A stretch of DNA of 64,000 nucleotides from Isosphaeraceae bacterium EP7 (GCA_038400315.1 CP151667.1:4413174-4477173), one strand, 5' to 3'. Counted from the stretch's first letter, positions 37,878 through 46,963 are shown. Program-made: numbers and translations. The notes: generated from the letters alone by a model not told the origin.

Positions 37878-37964
37878 GTCAACGGCCGTTGACACAAGAT
37901 AGTTCCGGTTGACGGCGGAAGTCAACCTGTGTTTACTTTGAGTCCGTGCCAACGTGAGTCAACC
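37878..37964. promoter_or_regulatory. TetR operator cluster and overlapping promoters
   Basis: Five copies of the hexamer GTCAAC or its complement GTTGAC occur in 87 bp between the divergent adaptor and TetR genes. GTCAACGGCCGTTGAC (37878-37893) is a perfect palindrome, and GGTTGAC/GTCAACC (37907-37913, 37921-37927) a second inverted pair. A fifth copy is at 37958-37963. A minus-strand promoter TTGACT-N18-TATCTT overlaps the second pair. This suits repression of both genes by the TetR protein (inference). Confidence 0.7.
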
Positions 37965-37977
37965 GCGGGGAACGTCG

Positions 37978-38559
37978 ATGGAAGACGGGGCCGGGACCAC
38001 CGTACCCAGGAAGCGCTCGGCCGCCGCAACGCGCGAGTCGATCCTGGCGGCGGCCACCCGGCGGTTCGCGTCCCAGGGCTACGAGCGCTCCGGGGTCCGC
38101 GAGATCGCCGGCGACGCCGGAGTCACCGCCGCCCTGGTCAACCGCTACTTCGCCTCCAAGGAAGGCCTCTACGCCCAGGTCATCGACCGCTCCTTCGACG
38201 TCGGAGACCTCTTCGACGGCCCCCGAGCCGACCTCCCCCGCCGCATCGCCCGCCGCGCCGTCTACGGCCACGGAGAACAAGGCCAGACCACCTTGCTCCT
38301 CCTCCTCCGCTCCGCCACCGAGCCCCACGCCGCCGTCCTGCTCAAATCAAAGATCAATCAAAACTTTATCCAACCCCTCGCCCAGAAACTCGGCGGCTCC
38401 CACGCCGAGGCCCGCGCCGCCCTCATCGCCGCCCAGCTCACCGGCTTCGCCACGCTGGACGAGCTCATCCACGTCGATGTCCTTACTACGGCCGACCGTG
38501 AAGGGCTGGTAAATATGCTCGTCGAGATGCTGCAGACGTGCGTTGGCGAAGAAGAATAG
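37978..38559 (+). CDS. TetR family transcriptional regulator
   Basis: Repressor of about 193 residues. The N-terminal helix-turn-helix spans about 12-58: RESILAAATRRFASQGYER, VREIAGDAGVTAALVNRYFASKEGLYAQVI, both typical of TetR. The C-terminal ligand domain is helical. It is divergent from the efflux operon, separated by an operator-rich region, so it probably represses the pump and itself, released by a pump substrate. ATG at 37978 was chosen; a GTG at 37954 in the same frame lies inside the operator cluster. Confidence 0.9.
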   Translation: MEDGAGTTVPRKRSAAATRESILAAATRRFASQGYERSGVREIAGDAGVTAALVNRYFASKEGLYAQVIDRSFDVGDLFDGPRADLPRRIARRAVYGHGEQGQTTLLLLLRSATEPHAAVLLKSKINQNFIQPLAQKLGGSHAEARAALIAAQLTGFATLDELIHVDVLTTADREGLVNMLVEMLQTCVGEEE

Positions 38560-38715
38560 AACTCATTCCCGGAGTCGGCCGAGATGATACGCCAAGGCCA
38601 CGCCGCCTATCGGGTCATCACCAAAGGCTGGGACGCCCCGAAGCTCGGCGAGGAGTGCGGGTGTGTACCGTGAGAATCCCTCTCCGATGATCAGGAATTT
38701 TTAACGAAGCTCGGA

Positions 38716-38744
38716 TTGACGAGAGTGTCGATCTCCCATATGAC
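38716..38744 (+). promoter_or_regulatory. Possible sigma-70-type promoter of the PEP-CTERM gene
   Basis: TTGACG (38716-38721), a 17-bp spacer and TATGAC (38739-38744) match the -35/-10 pattern at 5 of 6 and 4 of 6 positions. It lies about 50 bp before the chosen start. Confidence 0.4.
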
Positions 38745-38792
38745 CCCGTGAACGCGAAACATCACCGATGCACGGATGTCCGGAGATTGTCG

Positions 38793-39518
38793 ATGAAAAT
38801 GGGAATTGTAAGACTTGCCATCATCTGTTCTGGCATCGCGGTGATCCCGTTCGCGATGTCGAAATATGCGTCTGCCTCAACCCTGAACAATCAATACATG
38901 TCTTACGGTCATATCGACTACCCCTCGCGGGTTTCTGACATGGTGATGTGGAGCAGCAACATCGGCGGTTCGAACGAGGACGATTGGGCCCAGGAGCAGG
39001 TCCCGCTCGGCTGGGTCAACAGGTCGTCTGTCGGATCCTACCCGACCCCGGTGGGGCCGATTGCCGTTTATGATCACGTTCCCTTCTCCTTCTCGATTTT
39101 CCCGAGGATCGGAGCTCCGAGCTCCCCGCCGGGGTACCACTACGACTACACCGTCACCGGCCCGGCCTCGGATGGCGTCCTGATCCGCGGCCATCTCAAC
39201 GGCACCTTCTGGAACGACGGGACATCTGACGTCCTTGCAACCTACGAGCCGCCCACTCCCTTTGATATAGCCAAACGATTTCGCGAGGATCTCCATATCC
39301 CTTACATCGTCGACCCGAATCTCCCGAATCCGTTCCCCATCGATCGATTGATCTTGCCGGAATCGGTGAAGGTGAATGCGAGCGGTTATACCGTCTTCTA
39401 TGCCTCTCTCCGGCCCGATCCCGTGCCCGAGCCAGCCGTGATCGTCGCCTTCGTGCCGCTCGCTCTCATCTTGGCCTATCGACGTTGGTCACGCGTTTCG
39501 CCGCGTCAGGCCTGCTGA
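38793..39518 (+). CDS. PEP-CTERM exosortase-target secreted protein
   Basis: The 241-residue product has an export signal (VRLAIICSGIAVIPFAM), a mature part rich in Tyr, Ser, Gly and Pro, and the sorting signal VPEPAVIVAFVPLALILAYRR at the very C-terminus: a Pro-Glu-Pro motif, a membrane segment and a basic end. Such proteins are recognised by exosortase, perhaps for biofilm or surface display. No exosortase gene is in this window. Start at 38793 follows GGAG 8 bases upstream. The base composition is visibly less GC-rich than the neighbouring genes. Confidence 0.8.
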   Translation: MKMGIVRLAIICSGIAVIPFAMSKYASASTLNNQYMSYGHIDYPSRVSDMVMWSSNIGGSNEDDWAQEQVPLGWVNRSSVGSYPTPVGPIAVYDHVPFSFSIFPRIGAPSSPPGYHYDYTVTGPASDGVLIRGHLNGTFWNDGTSDVLATYEPPTPFDIAKRFREDLHIPYIVDPNLPNPFPIDRLILPESVKVNASGYTVFYASLRPDPVPEPAVIVAFVPLALILAYRRWSRVSPRQAC

Positions 39519-39610
39519 GGGTGCGACCGGTTTACGAGCAGGTGTGCGTCATTCCTCGCGGCCTTCGCCTTCAATGCGAATCCGGCGTTGAACGATCCTC
39601 GATCAACAGG

Positions 39611-39632
39611 GCCTCACTTACCTTGGTGAGGC
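39611..39632. terminator. Hairpin between convergent PEP-CTERM and amidohydrolase genes
   Basis: GCCTCAC (39611-39617) pairs with GTGAGGC (39626-39632) around an 8-base loop, about 90 bp past one stop and 19 bp past the other. No long T run. Confidence 0.5.
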
Positions 39633-39650
39633 AGCCTTTCCACCCATCGA

Positions 39651-41387
39651 TCATTCTCCGGCCCGTGGTCCGAACACGCAGGTTCCATCCAGGTAAGTGC
39701 TCAAGGCCCGAGTCTCCCGGATCTCATCCTCATCGCAGCTCAGCAGGTCGCGATCAATCACCACGAAGTCGGCCTTCTTGCCCGCTTCGAGCGAGCCGAT
39801 CCGGTCTTCCAGGAACAGCAGGCGGGCGTTGTTGATTGTGTAGAAGCGGATCGCCTGCTCCCTGCTCAGGGCCTCCTCGGGGTGGAGCCGGTCGTTGTAG
39901 CCTTTCGCCCGGCGCGAGACCGCGACCCACATGGCCAGGAATGGGTTGTAGGGGTTGATGGATCGGAGTGAGCCGATCTTCTGCATGTGGTCGGAGCCTC
40001 CGCCGGCGGTCACCCCGGCCTCGAACAGGCTGCGCAGGGGCTGGAAATAGCGGAGGCGGTCGACGCCGAACTGGGCGGCGAGCGTCCTGGTGTCGAGGTA
40101 GAGCCAGGCGGGCTGGATGTCGACGACGGCTCCCAGCTTCGCGGCCCGGTCGATCGCCTCGCGGCTCATGAAGTTCGAGTGCGTGACGCACGGCCGGGTC
40201 GGTGCCACCGGCGTCGTTTTGTTCACCTCTTCATAAGCGTCGAGCAGCGCATGCACGGCACCGTCGCCGACGCTGTGGGCGGTGAACTGGAGCCCCGACT
40301 CCACGGCGGCCCGGACCATAGGCACCAGCCGTTCGCGGGGGATGAACAGCACCCCGCGATACGTCGGATCGTCGATCGCGTAGATCTTGCTAATTCCCCA
40401 GGGCTTGCGCATGAAGGCGCTTCCGGTCAGCATCCCGCCGTCCAGATAGGCCTTCACCCCGACGATCCGCAGCCTGTCTCCCCCCCTGCGTAGCGGGTGC
40501 TCGGCCGTCTTGCGGATCTCGGCGACGATCGCGTCGAGTGGGCCCAGGTTCTCGACATGCCTGGAAATCCCCAGACGCACCGACAGCTCGCCGGCCTCGT
40601 GCAACCGCGAGTACCGGTCGATATCTTCGTCGGCGGCGTCGCGGTCGATCACGGAGGTGAGGCCGACGGAATTGTAATCCCTGAACAGCTCCAGCAGTCG
40701 CCTGTCCTTATCTTCCTCGGTGGGCTTCCCTTCCGAGGGCGTTGCCTTCACATATCGCGTGAGGTTGCGGAGGATGCCCGTCGGCTCGCCGGTTTTCGGG
40801 TCCTTCTCGACCTTGCCCGGCCCCTCGGGCTTGAAGTTCGCGTCGATCCCGCTGAGCTTCAAGGCCAGCGTATTGAGCGACGCATCGGGGCCCGTCGCGA
40901 ACAGCACCGGGTTGGCCGGAGCGGCCCTGTCCAGCTCGTCGCGGGTGGGGTAGCGTTGCTCAGCAAGCCTGGTGATGAACACCTGCTTGACCACCACCCA
41001 CTTCTCGGGCCCGAGCGCCCTGGCCCGCGAGCCGATATACGCCAGCACATCCGCGATCGTCTCCATCGCCGGCACCGGGTGGTCGAACTCGATCATGCTC
41101 GCTTCCGCCGGATGCGTGTGCGAGTCGATGAGCCCCGGCAGCACCATCTTCCCCCCGAGATCCACCACCTTGGTGGCCGGCCCTCGGGTCTTGAGGACCT
41201 CCTGGTCGGTGCCGACGCGTAGCAGGCGGTCCCCCTTGACGGCCAGGGCCTGGCGGATCGAGAACGCGCCGTCGACCGTGACGACCTTGCCGTTGTGCAG
41301 GATCAGGTCCGCCTCATCGGCCGCGCCGCAGAGGCAGAGCGACACGAGCAGGGCGGCGAGACACGAGACGGTGCGAGGCGTCGCCAT
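39651..41387 (-). CDS. Exported amidohydrolase (YtcJ-like)
   Basis: Metal-dependent hydrolase of the amidohydrolase superfamily, 578 residues. An N-terminal signal (TVSCLAALLVSLCLCGAA) indicates export. Family marks: LILHNGKVVTVDG, MVLPGLIDSHTHPAE with the HxH metal site, and the late GSDHMQKIG block plus QAIRFYTINNARLLFLEDRIGSLEAGKKADFVVID. Substrate is unknown. It is divergent from the acetolactate decarboxylase gene with a 451-bp spacer. Confidence 0.88.
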   Translation of the reverse strand: MATPRTVSCLAALLVSLCLCGAADEADLILHNGKVVTVDGAFSIRQALAVKGDRLLRVGTDQEVLKTRGPATKVVDLGGKMVLPGLIDSHTHPAEASMIEFDHPVPAMETIADVLAYIGSRARALGPEKWVVVKQVFITRLAEQRYPTRDELDRAAPANPVLFATGPDASLNTLALKLSGIDANFKPEGPGKVEKDPKTGEPTGILRNLTRYVKATPSEGKPTEEDKDRRLLELFRDYNSVGLTSVIDRDAADEDIDRYSRLHEAGELSVRLGISRHVENLGPLDAIVAEIRKTAEHPLRRGGDRLRIVGVKAYLDGGMLTGSAFMRKPWGISKIYAIDDPTYRGVLFIPRERLVPMVRAAVESGLQFTAHSVGDGAVHALLDAYEEVNKTTPVAPTRPCVTHSNFMSREAIDRAAKLGAVVDIQPAWLYLDTRTLAAQFGVDRLRYFQPLRSLFEAGVTAGGGSDHMQKIGSLRSINPYNPFLAMWVAVSRRAKGYNDRLHPEEALSREQAIRFYTINNARLLFLEDRIGSLEAGKKADFVVIDRDLLSCDEDEIRETRALSTYLDGTCVFGPRAGE

Positions 41388-41838
41388 GGGAGAGACTCGG
41401 GGCGAACTCTGCCGAGAAGCGGCCCGGCCGCCCCCCTCCGGGACCATCAGCCGGATCATAACCGAAGGGTCCGTCCCGCGACATCTTCAGGGGATCCGGC
41501 CGCAATCCAAGGAACCAAGGGGCACAGGGAAGGGCGGGCATGCCACCCTCCTTCGCCACATGAACTAGCCCGACGGCCGGGCGGGGGCCCTGGTCACGGG
41601 ATCGAACTTCGCGAATGCGACGGAATTCCATCGACCTCCGCCATCATTTCTCCCATGGCGAGCGGGGGAAGTTCGAGCGACGCCGGCGAAGGGAGCAGTC
41701 TGGACAACCGGCCGGCAGATCCTAAGGTTGCAAGATCGGGTCGCGCCGATGGCGTGATGGGCGGCGGCCGGAAGTCGCCGCTCCCCCGCGATCAAGACGG
41801 TCGATCGCGTCCGGCCGGACCTTCGAAGAAAGCGCGCC
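41388..41838. other. Divergent promoter region, no gene recognised
   Basis: About 450 bp between amidohydrolase and acetolactate decarboxylase starts. Open frames here look like chance; I see no RNA gene or clear operator. Confidence 0.45.
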
Positions 41839-42651
41839 ATGATCCGGCATCTGCTCAAGCCGTTCCTGTGCCTGGCCACCCTAGCCCTGACCACCTGCGC
41901 CCCGGACCGATCCGCCGCACCCCCGGCCCCGCACACGATCACGCAGGTCTCCGTCATCAACGCCCTGATGGTCGGCCGCTACGACGGCTTGATGCCGATC
42001 CCCGAACTGCTCCGCCACGGCGATTTCGGCGTCGGGACGCTCGACCACCTCGACGGCGAGCTGACCATCCTCGACGGCAAGGCCTACCAGGTCCGCGGCG
42101 ATGGCAAGGTCGCCGCCGTGCCCCCCGACCGCTCCACCCCCTTCGCGGTCATCACCCCGTTCTCCGAGGACGGCAATTTCCCCTGCCAGCAGGTCCCCAC
42201 CCTCGAAGCCCTCGACGCCCACCTCGACGACGCACTGCCGCAGAAGAACAACTTCGTCGCCATCCGGATCGACGGCCGATTCGACTCCATCACCCTGCGC
42301 AGCGTCCATCGCCAGGAGCCCCCCTACAAGCCCCTGGCCGAGGTCGCCAAGAGCCAGTCAATGTGGACCCACACCACAAAGACCGGCACGATGATCGGCA
42401 TCCGCTCCCCCGCCTGGGTCGCCGGCCTGAATGTCCCCGGCTACCACTGGCACTTCCTCACCGACGACCGCACCATCGGCGGCCACGTCCTCGACTGCAA
42501 GTTCGCCCAGGCCCGGGTGAAATTCGCCGTCTGCCCCGACTGGCTGCTCAAGCTCGACCCCTCCCCAGCCTTCAACGCCGAGGACCTGGGCCAGGACCTC
42601 CGACGCGAGGTGAAGCGAGTGGAAAGCTCACGCGGCGGCGAACGCGATTGA
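41839..42651 (+). CDS. Alpha-acetolactate decarboxylase with lipoprotein-like signal
   Basis: Converts 2-acetolactate to acetoin. The 270-residue product has the family core: LMPIPELLRHGDFGVGTLDHLDGELTILDGKAYQV, then the zinc-binding block HWHFLTDDRTIGGHVLDC near residues 195-212, with three His ligands. The N-terminus is unusual: MIRHLLKPFLCLATLALTTCAPD reads as a signal with lipobox LTTC, so the enzyme may be exported and lipid-anchored. Most family members are cytoplasmic, though an extracellular form is known from Brevibacillus. No acetolactate synthase gene is nearby. Confidence 0.85.
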   Translation: MIRHLLKPFLCLATLALTTCAPDRSAAPPAPHTITQVSVINALMVGRYDGLMPIPELLRHGDFGVGTLDHLDGELTILDGKAYQVRGDGKVAAVPPDRSTPFAVITPFSEDGNFPCQQVPTLEALDAHLDDALPQKNNFVAIRIDGRFDSITLRSVHRQEPPYKPLAEVAKSQSMWTHTTKTGTMIGIRSPAWVAGLNVPGYHWHFLTDDRTIGGHVLDCKFAQARVKFAVCPDWLLKLDPSPAFNAEDLGQDLRREVKRVESSRGGERD

Positions 42652-42730
42652 GATTGAGCCGGAGAGGATGGGAAGGGGACATGCCGGCCGGGAATCGATG
42701 CGATCTTTGGCCTGCCCCAGGTGGGCGGGC

Positions 42731-42927
42731 TCACTTTATTAAAGTAGAATGTCTCCTTTTCCCCTCTTCCGGAATTTTTTCTGAAATTGTGCGATCTCTC
42801 AACACGGTTAATCCCGAATTAGGGACGCTATTCAGTGGTGGCCCAGGAGGGCCATTCGACTTTTCCCCGCCCAGCCCCATGAAGGCGGGGCCTCTTCAAA
42901 AAGGTCGAATGTCCCCATTTACCCTCC
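42731..42927. repeat. GGGGACATTC-type intergenic repeat with long imperfect hairpin
   Basis: Two copies of a motif, AAAGTAGAATGTCTCC (42741-42756) and AAGGTCGAATGTCCCC (42901-42916), lie 160 bp apart. The second is part of an imperfect inverted pair with CATTCGACTTTT (42853-42864) that encloses a perfect 7-bp stem (CCCCGCC 42865-42871, complement 42884-42890). The rest of the gap (42652-43068) is AT-richer than neighbours and holds no gene. Confidence 0.6.
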
Positions 42928-43068
42928 ATACTTGAGCCGAAGCGATCTCATTCAAAATTGATTCGTCGTTTAGTTCATTTGCGCGTTAGAGTCTGCTCAG
43001 CTTGCTCCGACTCCCGCGAGACAAGTCGCCCCTCGGGCAAGTGGGCGTCCCCTTCTTAGGAGATCCGC

Positions 43069-46000
43069 ATGCGTCGCCCCTCCCAGCCCCAGCGACGCCG
43101 TGCGTGGACTTCCCCTCGTCTTCATGTGGAATCACTGGAGGCCCGCCGGCTGCTGGCGACGATCACCGTGACCGGAACCGGCGATACGATCGCCGCGGAC
43201 GGGATCGTCACGCTACGCGAGGCGATCACGGCGGCCAACACCGACGACGTCTCCGGCGACGCCGCGGCGGGCAGCCCGGGACTGGACACCATTGCCTTCA
43301 ACATCGCCGGCGTAGACGTGCGGACGATCGTCTTGGCGGCGGACCTGCCGGCGATCACCGACGAGCTGGCGATCGACGGTTACACCCAACCGGGCGCGAG
43401 CCCCAATACCAACGGCCCGGGGCTCGGGAACAACGCGACCTTGAGGGTCCAGATCGTCCCGTCCGAGCCGAGATTCGGGTCCAACGGCCTGCGGGTGACC
43501 GCCGGCCAGAGCACCGTGCGGGGGCTGATCCTCGACGGGTTCGCCACGGGCATCAACCTCCAGGCCAGCATCGGCGGTAGCACGATCGCCGGCAACTACA
43601 TCGGCACGACCCCCGACGGCTCGGATCGCGGGGCACGGAGCCCGGCCGCCATCGATGCGGTCCTCCTCCAGTCGTCGAACAACACGATCGGCGGGGTGGC
43701 CCCGGCAGACCGGAACCTCCTGAACTCCCCCATCCACGTCCCGCTCAACCCGACCTTCCCGGCCTCGGACAACGTCATCCAGGGCAACTTCCTCGGCATC
43801 GACGCCACCGGCAAGAACAGCCTTCTCGGGAGTTCGAGCCGTATCCTGATCGAGTCGGGGTCGGGCGATCGGATCGGCGGGGCCGGAGCCGGCGAGGGCA
43901 ACCTGATCTCGGGCGGCAACGGCACGGGGATCTTCATCAAGCTCGGGGGACCAGCCCCCGGCTCGGCCCTCAACGGCAACGGCGGCCACATCATCCGGGG
44001 CAACCTCATCGGCACCGACCTCACGGGGGCCGCCGTGCCGTCCTTCCGCGCCGGCGGTTCGGGCCTGAGTAACGGCATCACCATCCTCCCCCGCCTCCCG
44101 GGCGAACCGCAATCGCCGACGATCGACCCGCTGCCGATCGCGATCGGCGGGGCTCAGGCCGGCGAGGGGAACGTGTTCGGCGGCATCACGGATCAGGCGA
44201 TCAGGCTCGAATACCGCGCCGATTTCACGGCCCCGACCGCCGTCCGCGGTAACTTCATCGGCACTGACCGCGCCGGCACGGTGGTCCTCGGCGGCGGGGA
44301 TTCGGGCGGGATCTCCCTCAACCTCGCGACGACGCGGAACGTCACGATCGCGGGCAACACGATCGCCTTCAACGGCTCGAACTCGGCCGTGATCGTCCCG
44401 GGCGGCGAGACGGGCAACCTGATCGTCGCGAACTCGATCCACGACAACGGCCGGGGTGCCCCGGGCATCATCCGCAGCACCGACCTCGGCCCGGCGATCC
44501 CGAGCCTCGCGTCGGCCGCGGTCTCCGGCATCAATACGTTGGTCCAGGGGACGACCCGAGGCGCCGTCGGGACGACCATGCGGGTCGACCTATTCGCCAA
44601 CGCGACCCCGACGCAGGGCCTCACCGTCCAGGGCCAGACCCCGGTGAAGTCGTTGCAGGTCCTCATCGGCGCGGATGGCACCGGGGCATTCACCGCCTCG
44701 TTCCCCACGGTAGCCTCGCAGCCGCTCATCACCGCGACGGCGACCTCCCCATCCGACACCACGAGTCCATTCTCCGCCCCCGCCCCGCTGCTGCCCCCAG
44801 TCGTCACAGCCGCCGACCTGGACGTCAAGGCGACCGCAACGCCGAATCCGGTGGCAGCCGGGGACGTCCTGACCTACACGATTGTCGTTACCAACACCGG
44901 GCCCGACGCCGCCGAGTCCGTGACCTTGACCGGCGTGATCCCGGCCAGCACAACATTCATCTCCTTCAGCGCCCCGGCCGGCTGGACGGTGGCGGCACCG
45001 GCCGTCGGCGGCGCCGGCGCCACCTCCGCGACCGCGTCGACCCTTGCCGTCGGCGGTGTCGCGACCTTCACGTTGTCCCTCCGCGTCGCCGCCGGCACCC
45101 CCGCCGGCGCGCGGATCTCCTACACAGCCATGGTCGCCTCGTCCGCGTCCGACCCCTCGCCATCGAACAACTCCGCCACGCGGGAGGCGATGGTCGTCGC
45201 CGTCCCTCCCGTCGCCGTCCCTCCCGTCGCCGTCCCTCCCGTCGCCGTCCCTCCCGTCGCAGTCCTCCCCGTCTCCGACCTAGTGGTCGCCGTGGCCGCG
45301 CCGGCCACGGTCCTCATCGGGGCGGACCTCACCTACACGGTCACCGTCAACAACCGCGGCCCCGCCCTCTCCGCCCCCGGCGTGCGCCTGACCTTCACCG
45401 TCCCGGCCGGCACGACGTTCGTCTCGGCGACGACCAGCGACGGGATGGCCGTGCAGGCGGACGGGACGGTCACGGCGGTCATCGGCCCGATCGGCGACCG
45501 CCCGGCGACGGTGACCATCGTCGTGAGGCCCACGGTCGTCGGGTCGCTCATCGGCACCGCCCACGTCGTCGGCGACATCACCGACCCTAACGCGGCCAAC
45601 GACGCCTCCGCGGCCGTCACGCTCGTCAACGCCCCCGTCCTCGCGTCGGCCCTCGAACTAAAGCTCCACCAGGATCAAGAACGACGGGCTTATCTCGCGT
45701 ACGCACGCGCCCTCCGGGGCCAGATCCGGCCCACCGATCTCCCGGCCCGGGCCCGGGCGGAGCGAGCCCTCCGGCGCGTGCTCGCCGCGTTGCGGGCTCA
45801 CTGGGCCTTGGAGGCGAAGACCCGGACGATCTCGGCCTTCAACTTCCCCGCGCCACCCGCCACCGACCTTTCTGTCTCCATGGTCGCTTCGCCCCAGCCC
45901 ATACGGCTGGCCGGTGGCCCGCTCACCTACACGGTCACCGTCTCCAACCGTGGCAGCGTTCGGGCCATGGGCGTGACCTTGGTCGATACCCTGCCGGCCG

Positions 46001-46431
46001 GGGTCGACTTCATCTCGGCCACGGGCGGGGCCGTTCCGGACGAAGGGGTCCTGACCTTCCGGCTCGGCAACCTGGCCCGAGGGGCCGCGAGGACGCTCAC
46101 GATCGCCGTCCTGCCCGGTTCGGTCGGGACGCTGATCAACACGGCGGTGGTGAGTGCCAACCAGCCCGAGACCAACGGCGTGGACAACACCGCCACCGGG
46201 TCCGCGCTCGTGGCCCCGGCGCCGGCGACCTCGACCCCGGCCCAGATCCGAATCAAACATCGCGCCGAGCGGGGGGCCTACCTGGCGTTCCGGCAGAAGG
46301 CCGTGGACCAGCTCACGCGCGGAGCGGCCGCCCAAGTCCTCCGAGAGTTGCTCCTGGCCCTGCGGGCGCATTGGGCTGCCGAGATGGGCAGTGGCACCTC
46401 GGGGGATCCCTTCAAATTTCCGGACATCTGA
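43069..46431 (+). CDS. Large exported protein: parallel beta-helix plus DUF11 domains
   Basis: The 1,120-residue product opens with a basic run, then LHVESLEARRLLATITV, the planctomycete LExLExR export-type N-terminus with the CSLREA-like motif GIVTLREAITAAN near residue 60. About 40-520 reads as a right-handed beta-helix with many GNxIxG and NTIGG units. From about 585 come DUF11 domains (LTYTIVVTNTGPDAAESVTL, LTYTVTVNNRGPALSA, LTYTVTVSNRGSVRAMGV) with a Pro/Val-rich linker of VAVPP repeats between the first two. Two helical, Arg-rich stretches of similar sequence (AYLAYARALRGQIRP and AYLAFRQKAVDQL) flank the third DUF11. Probably a surface or matrix protein. Confidence 0.85.
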   Translation: MRRPSQPQRRRAWTSPRLHVESLEARRLLATITVTGTGDTIAADGIVTLREAITAANTDDVSGDAAAGSPGLDTIAFNIAGVDVRTIVLAADLPAITDELAIDGYTQPGASPNTNGPGLGNNATLRVQIVPSEPRFGSNGLRVTAGQSTVRGLILDGFATGINLQASIGGSTIAGNYIGTTPDGSDRGARSPAAIDAVLLQSSNNTIGGVAPADRNLLNSPIHVPLNPTFPASDNVIQGNFLGIDATGKNSLLGSSSRILIESGSGDRIGGAGAGEGNLISGGNGTGIFIKLGGPAPGSALNGNGGHIIRGNLIGTDLTGAAVPSFRAGGSGLSNGITILPRLPGEPQSPTIDPLPIAIGGAQAGEGNVFGGITDQAIRLEYRADFTAPTAVRGNFIGTDRAGTVVLGGGDSGGISLNLATTRNVTIAGNTIAFNGSNSAVIVPGGETGNLIVANSIHDNGRGAPGIIRSTDLGPAIPSLASAAVSGINTLVQGTTRGAVGTTMRVDLFANATPTQGLTVQGQTPVKSLQVLIGADGTGAFTASFPTVASQPLITATATSPSDTTSPFSAPAPLLPPVVTAADLDVKATATPNPVAAGDVLTYTIVVTNTGPDAAESVTLTGVIPASTTFISFSAPAGWTVAAPAVGGAGATSATASTLAVGGVATFTLSLRVAAGTPAGARISYTAMVASSASDPSPSNNSATREAMVVAVPPVAVPPVAVPPVAVPPVAVLPVSDLVVAVAAPATVLIGADLTYTVTVNNRGPALSAPGVRLTFTVPAGTTFVSATTSDGMAVQADGTVTAVIGPIGDRPATVTIVVRPTVVGSLIGTAHVVGDITDPNAANDASAAVTLVNAPVLASALELKLHQDQERRAYLAYARALRGQIRPTDLPARARAERALRRVLAALRAHWALEAKTRTISAFNFPAPPATDLSVSMVASPQPIRLAGGPLTYTVTVSNRGSVRAMGVTLVDTLPAGVDFISATGGAVPDEGVLTFRLGNLARGAARTLTIAVLPGSVGTLINTAVVSANQPETNGVDNTATGSALVAPAPATSTPAQIRIKHRAERGAYLAFRQKAVDQLTRGAAAQVLRELLLALRAHWAAEMGSGTSGDPFKFPDI
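45196..45270 (+). repeat. 15-bp tandem repeat (4 perfect units plus one degenerate)
   Basis: GTCGCCGTCCCTCCC is repeated exactly at 45196, 45211, 45226 and 45241, with a degenerate fifth unit at 45256. It encodes VAVPP units in the linker between DUF11 domains. Perfect unit identity suggests recent slippage. Confidence 0.95.
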
Positions 46432-46963
46432 GCCAGCGGACTCGGCGAGACCGGTGCACGACGCGTCCCGGAGTTTCGCACGAGTGGATAAGGCTGACGG
46501 CCGCTCTCGTTCGCCTCGAGTGAAGTTTATGTAGATGACGACAGCTCGCGCCGAGTTGCGAAAACGCCTGATGGCGCAGAGCTTTTTGCTTAGCTTAATG
46601 GCGTTCGGAATGATCTCCGGCAAAAGGCCTGATCTGCCCCCCTCAACCGAGTCCGGCGGTGATGCGACATCGTCGCCGGTTTAGTGAGGTGGGGGTAAGG
46701 CCCGGGCTGGCATTCGCGAGGGCCGGGCACAATTCGACCCGTCCAGGCCCGGACGCGGGCGGGATTTTGCCGGGCCGAGATGGGGGTCCGGAATTCTTTT
46801 CCGAATTTGTCGATTTTCTTGGGGCATTATATCCCGCTTCAGGGATATTCTTGAGGAGAGGCCCGAATGACTGGCGCGAGGCCGCGCGGTCCGGGCCCTT
46901 CGCCGATGTCGGCGAGGCTTGCACACCTCCTGAATCCGCACCCCAAGGAAGCGACGCAGCACC
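46432..46963. other. Intergenic region, no supported gene
   Basis: About 530 bp. A 49-codon frame at 46535-46684 starts MTTARAELRKRLMAQ but shows no Shine-Dalgarno sequence or recognisable family, so it is not called. The rest of the open frames are shadows. Confidence 0.4.

Noticed and set aside
38584-38673. 29-codon frame starting MIRQGHAAYRVITKGW
   Set aside because: Looks protein-like, perhaps a gene remnant, but too short and without a ribosome site or family match.
43213-44442. Minus-strand open frame (about 409 codons) opposite the beta-helix protein
   Set aside because: Asp/Arg/Val shadow of a repeat-rich gene; no independent support.
46535-46684. 49-codon frame starting MTTARAELRKRL
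   Set aside because: No ribosome-binding sequence and no family; kept only as a note on the intergenic region.
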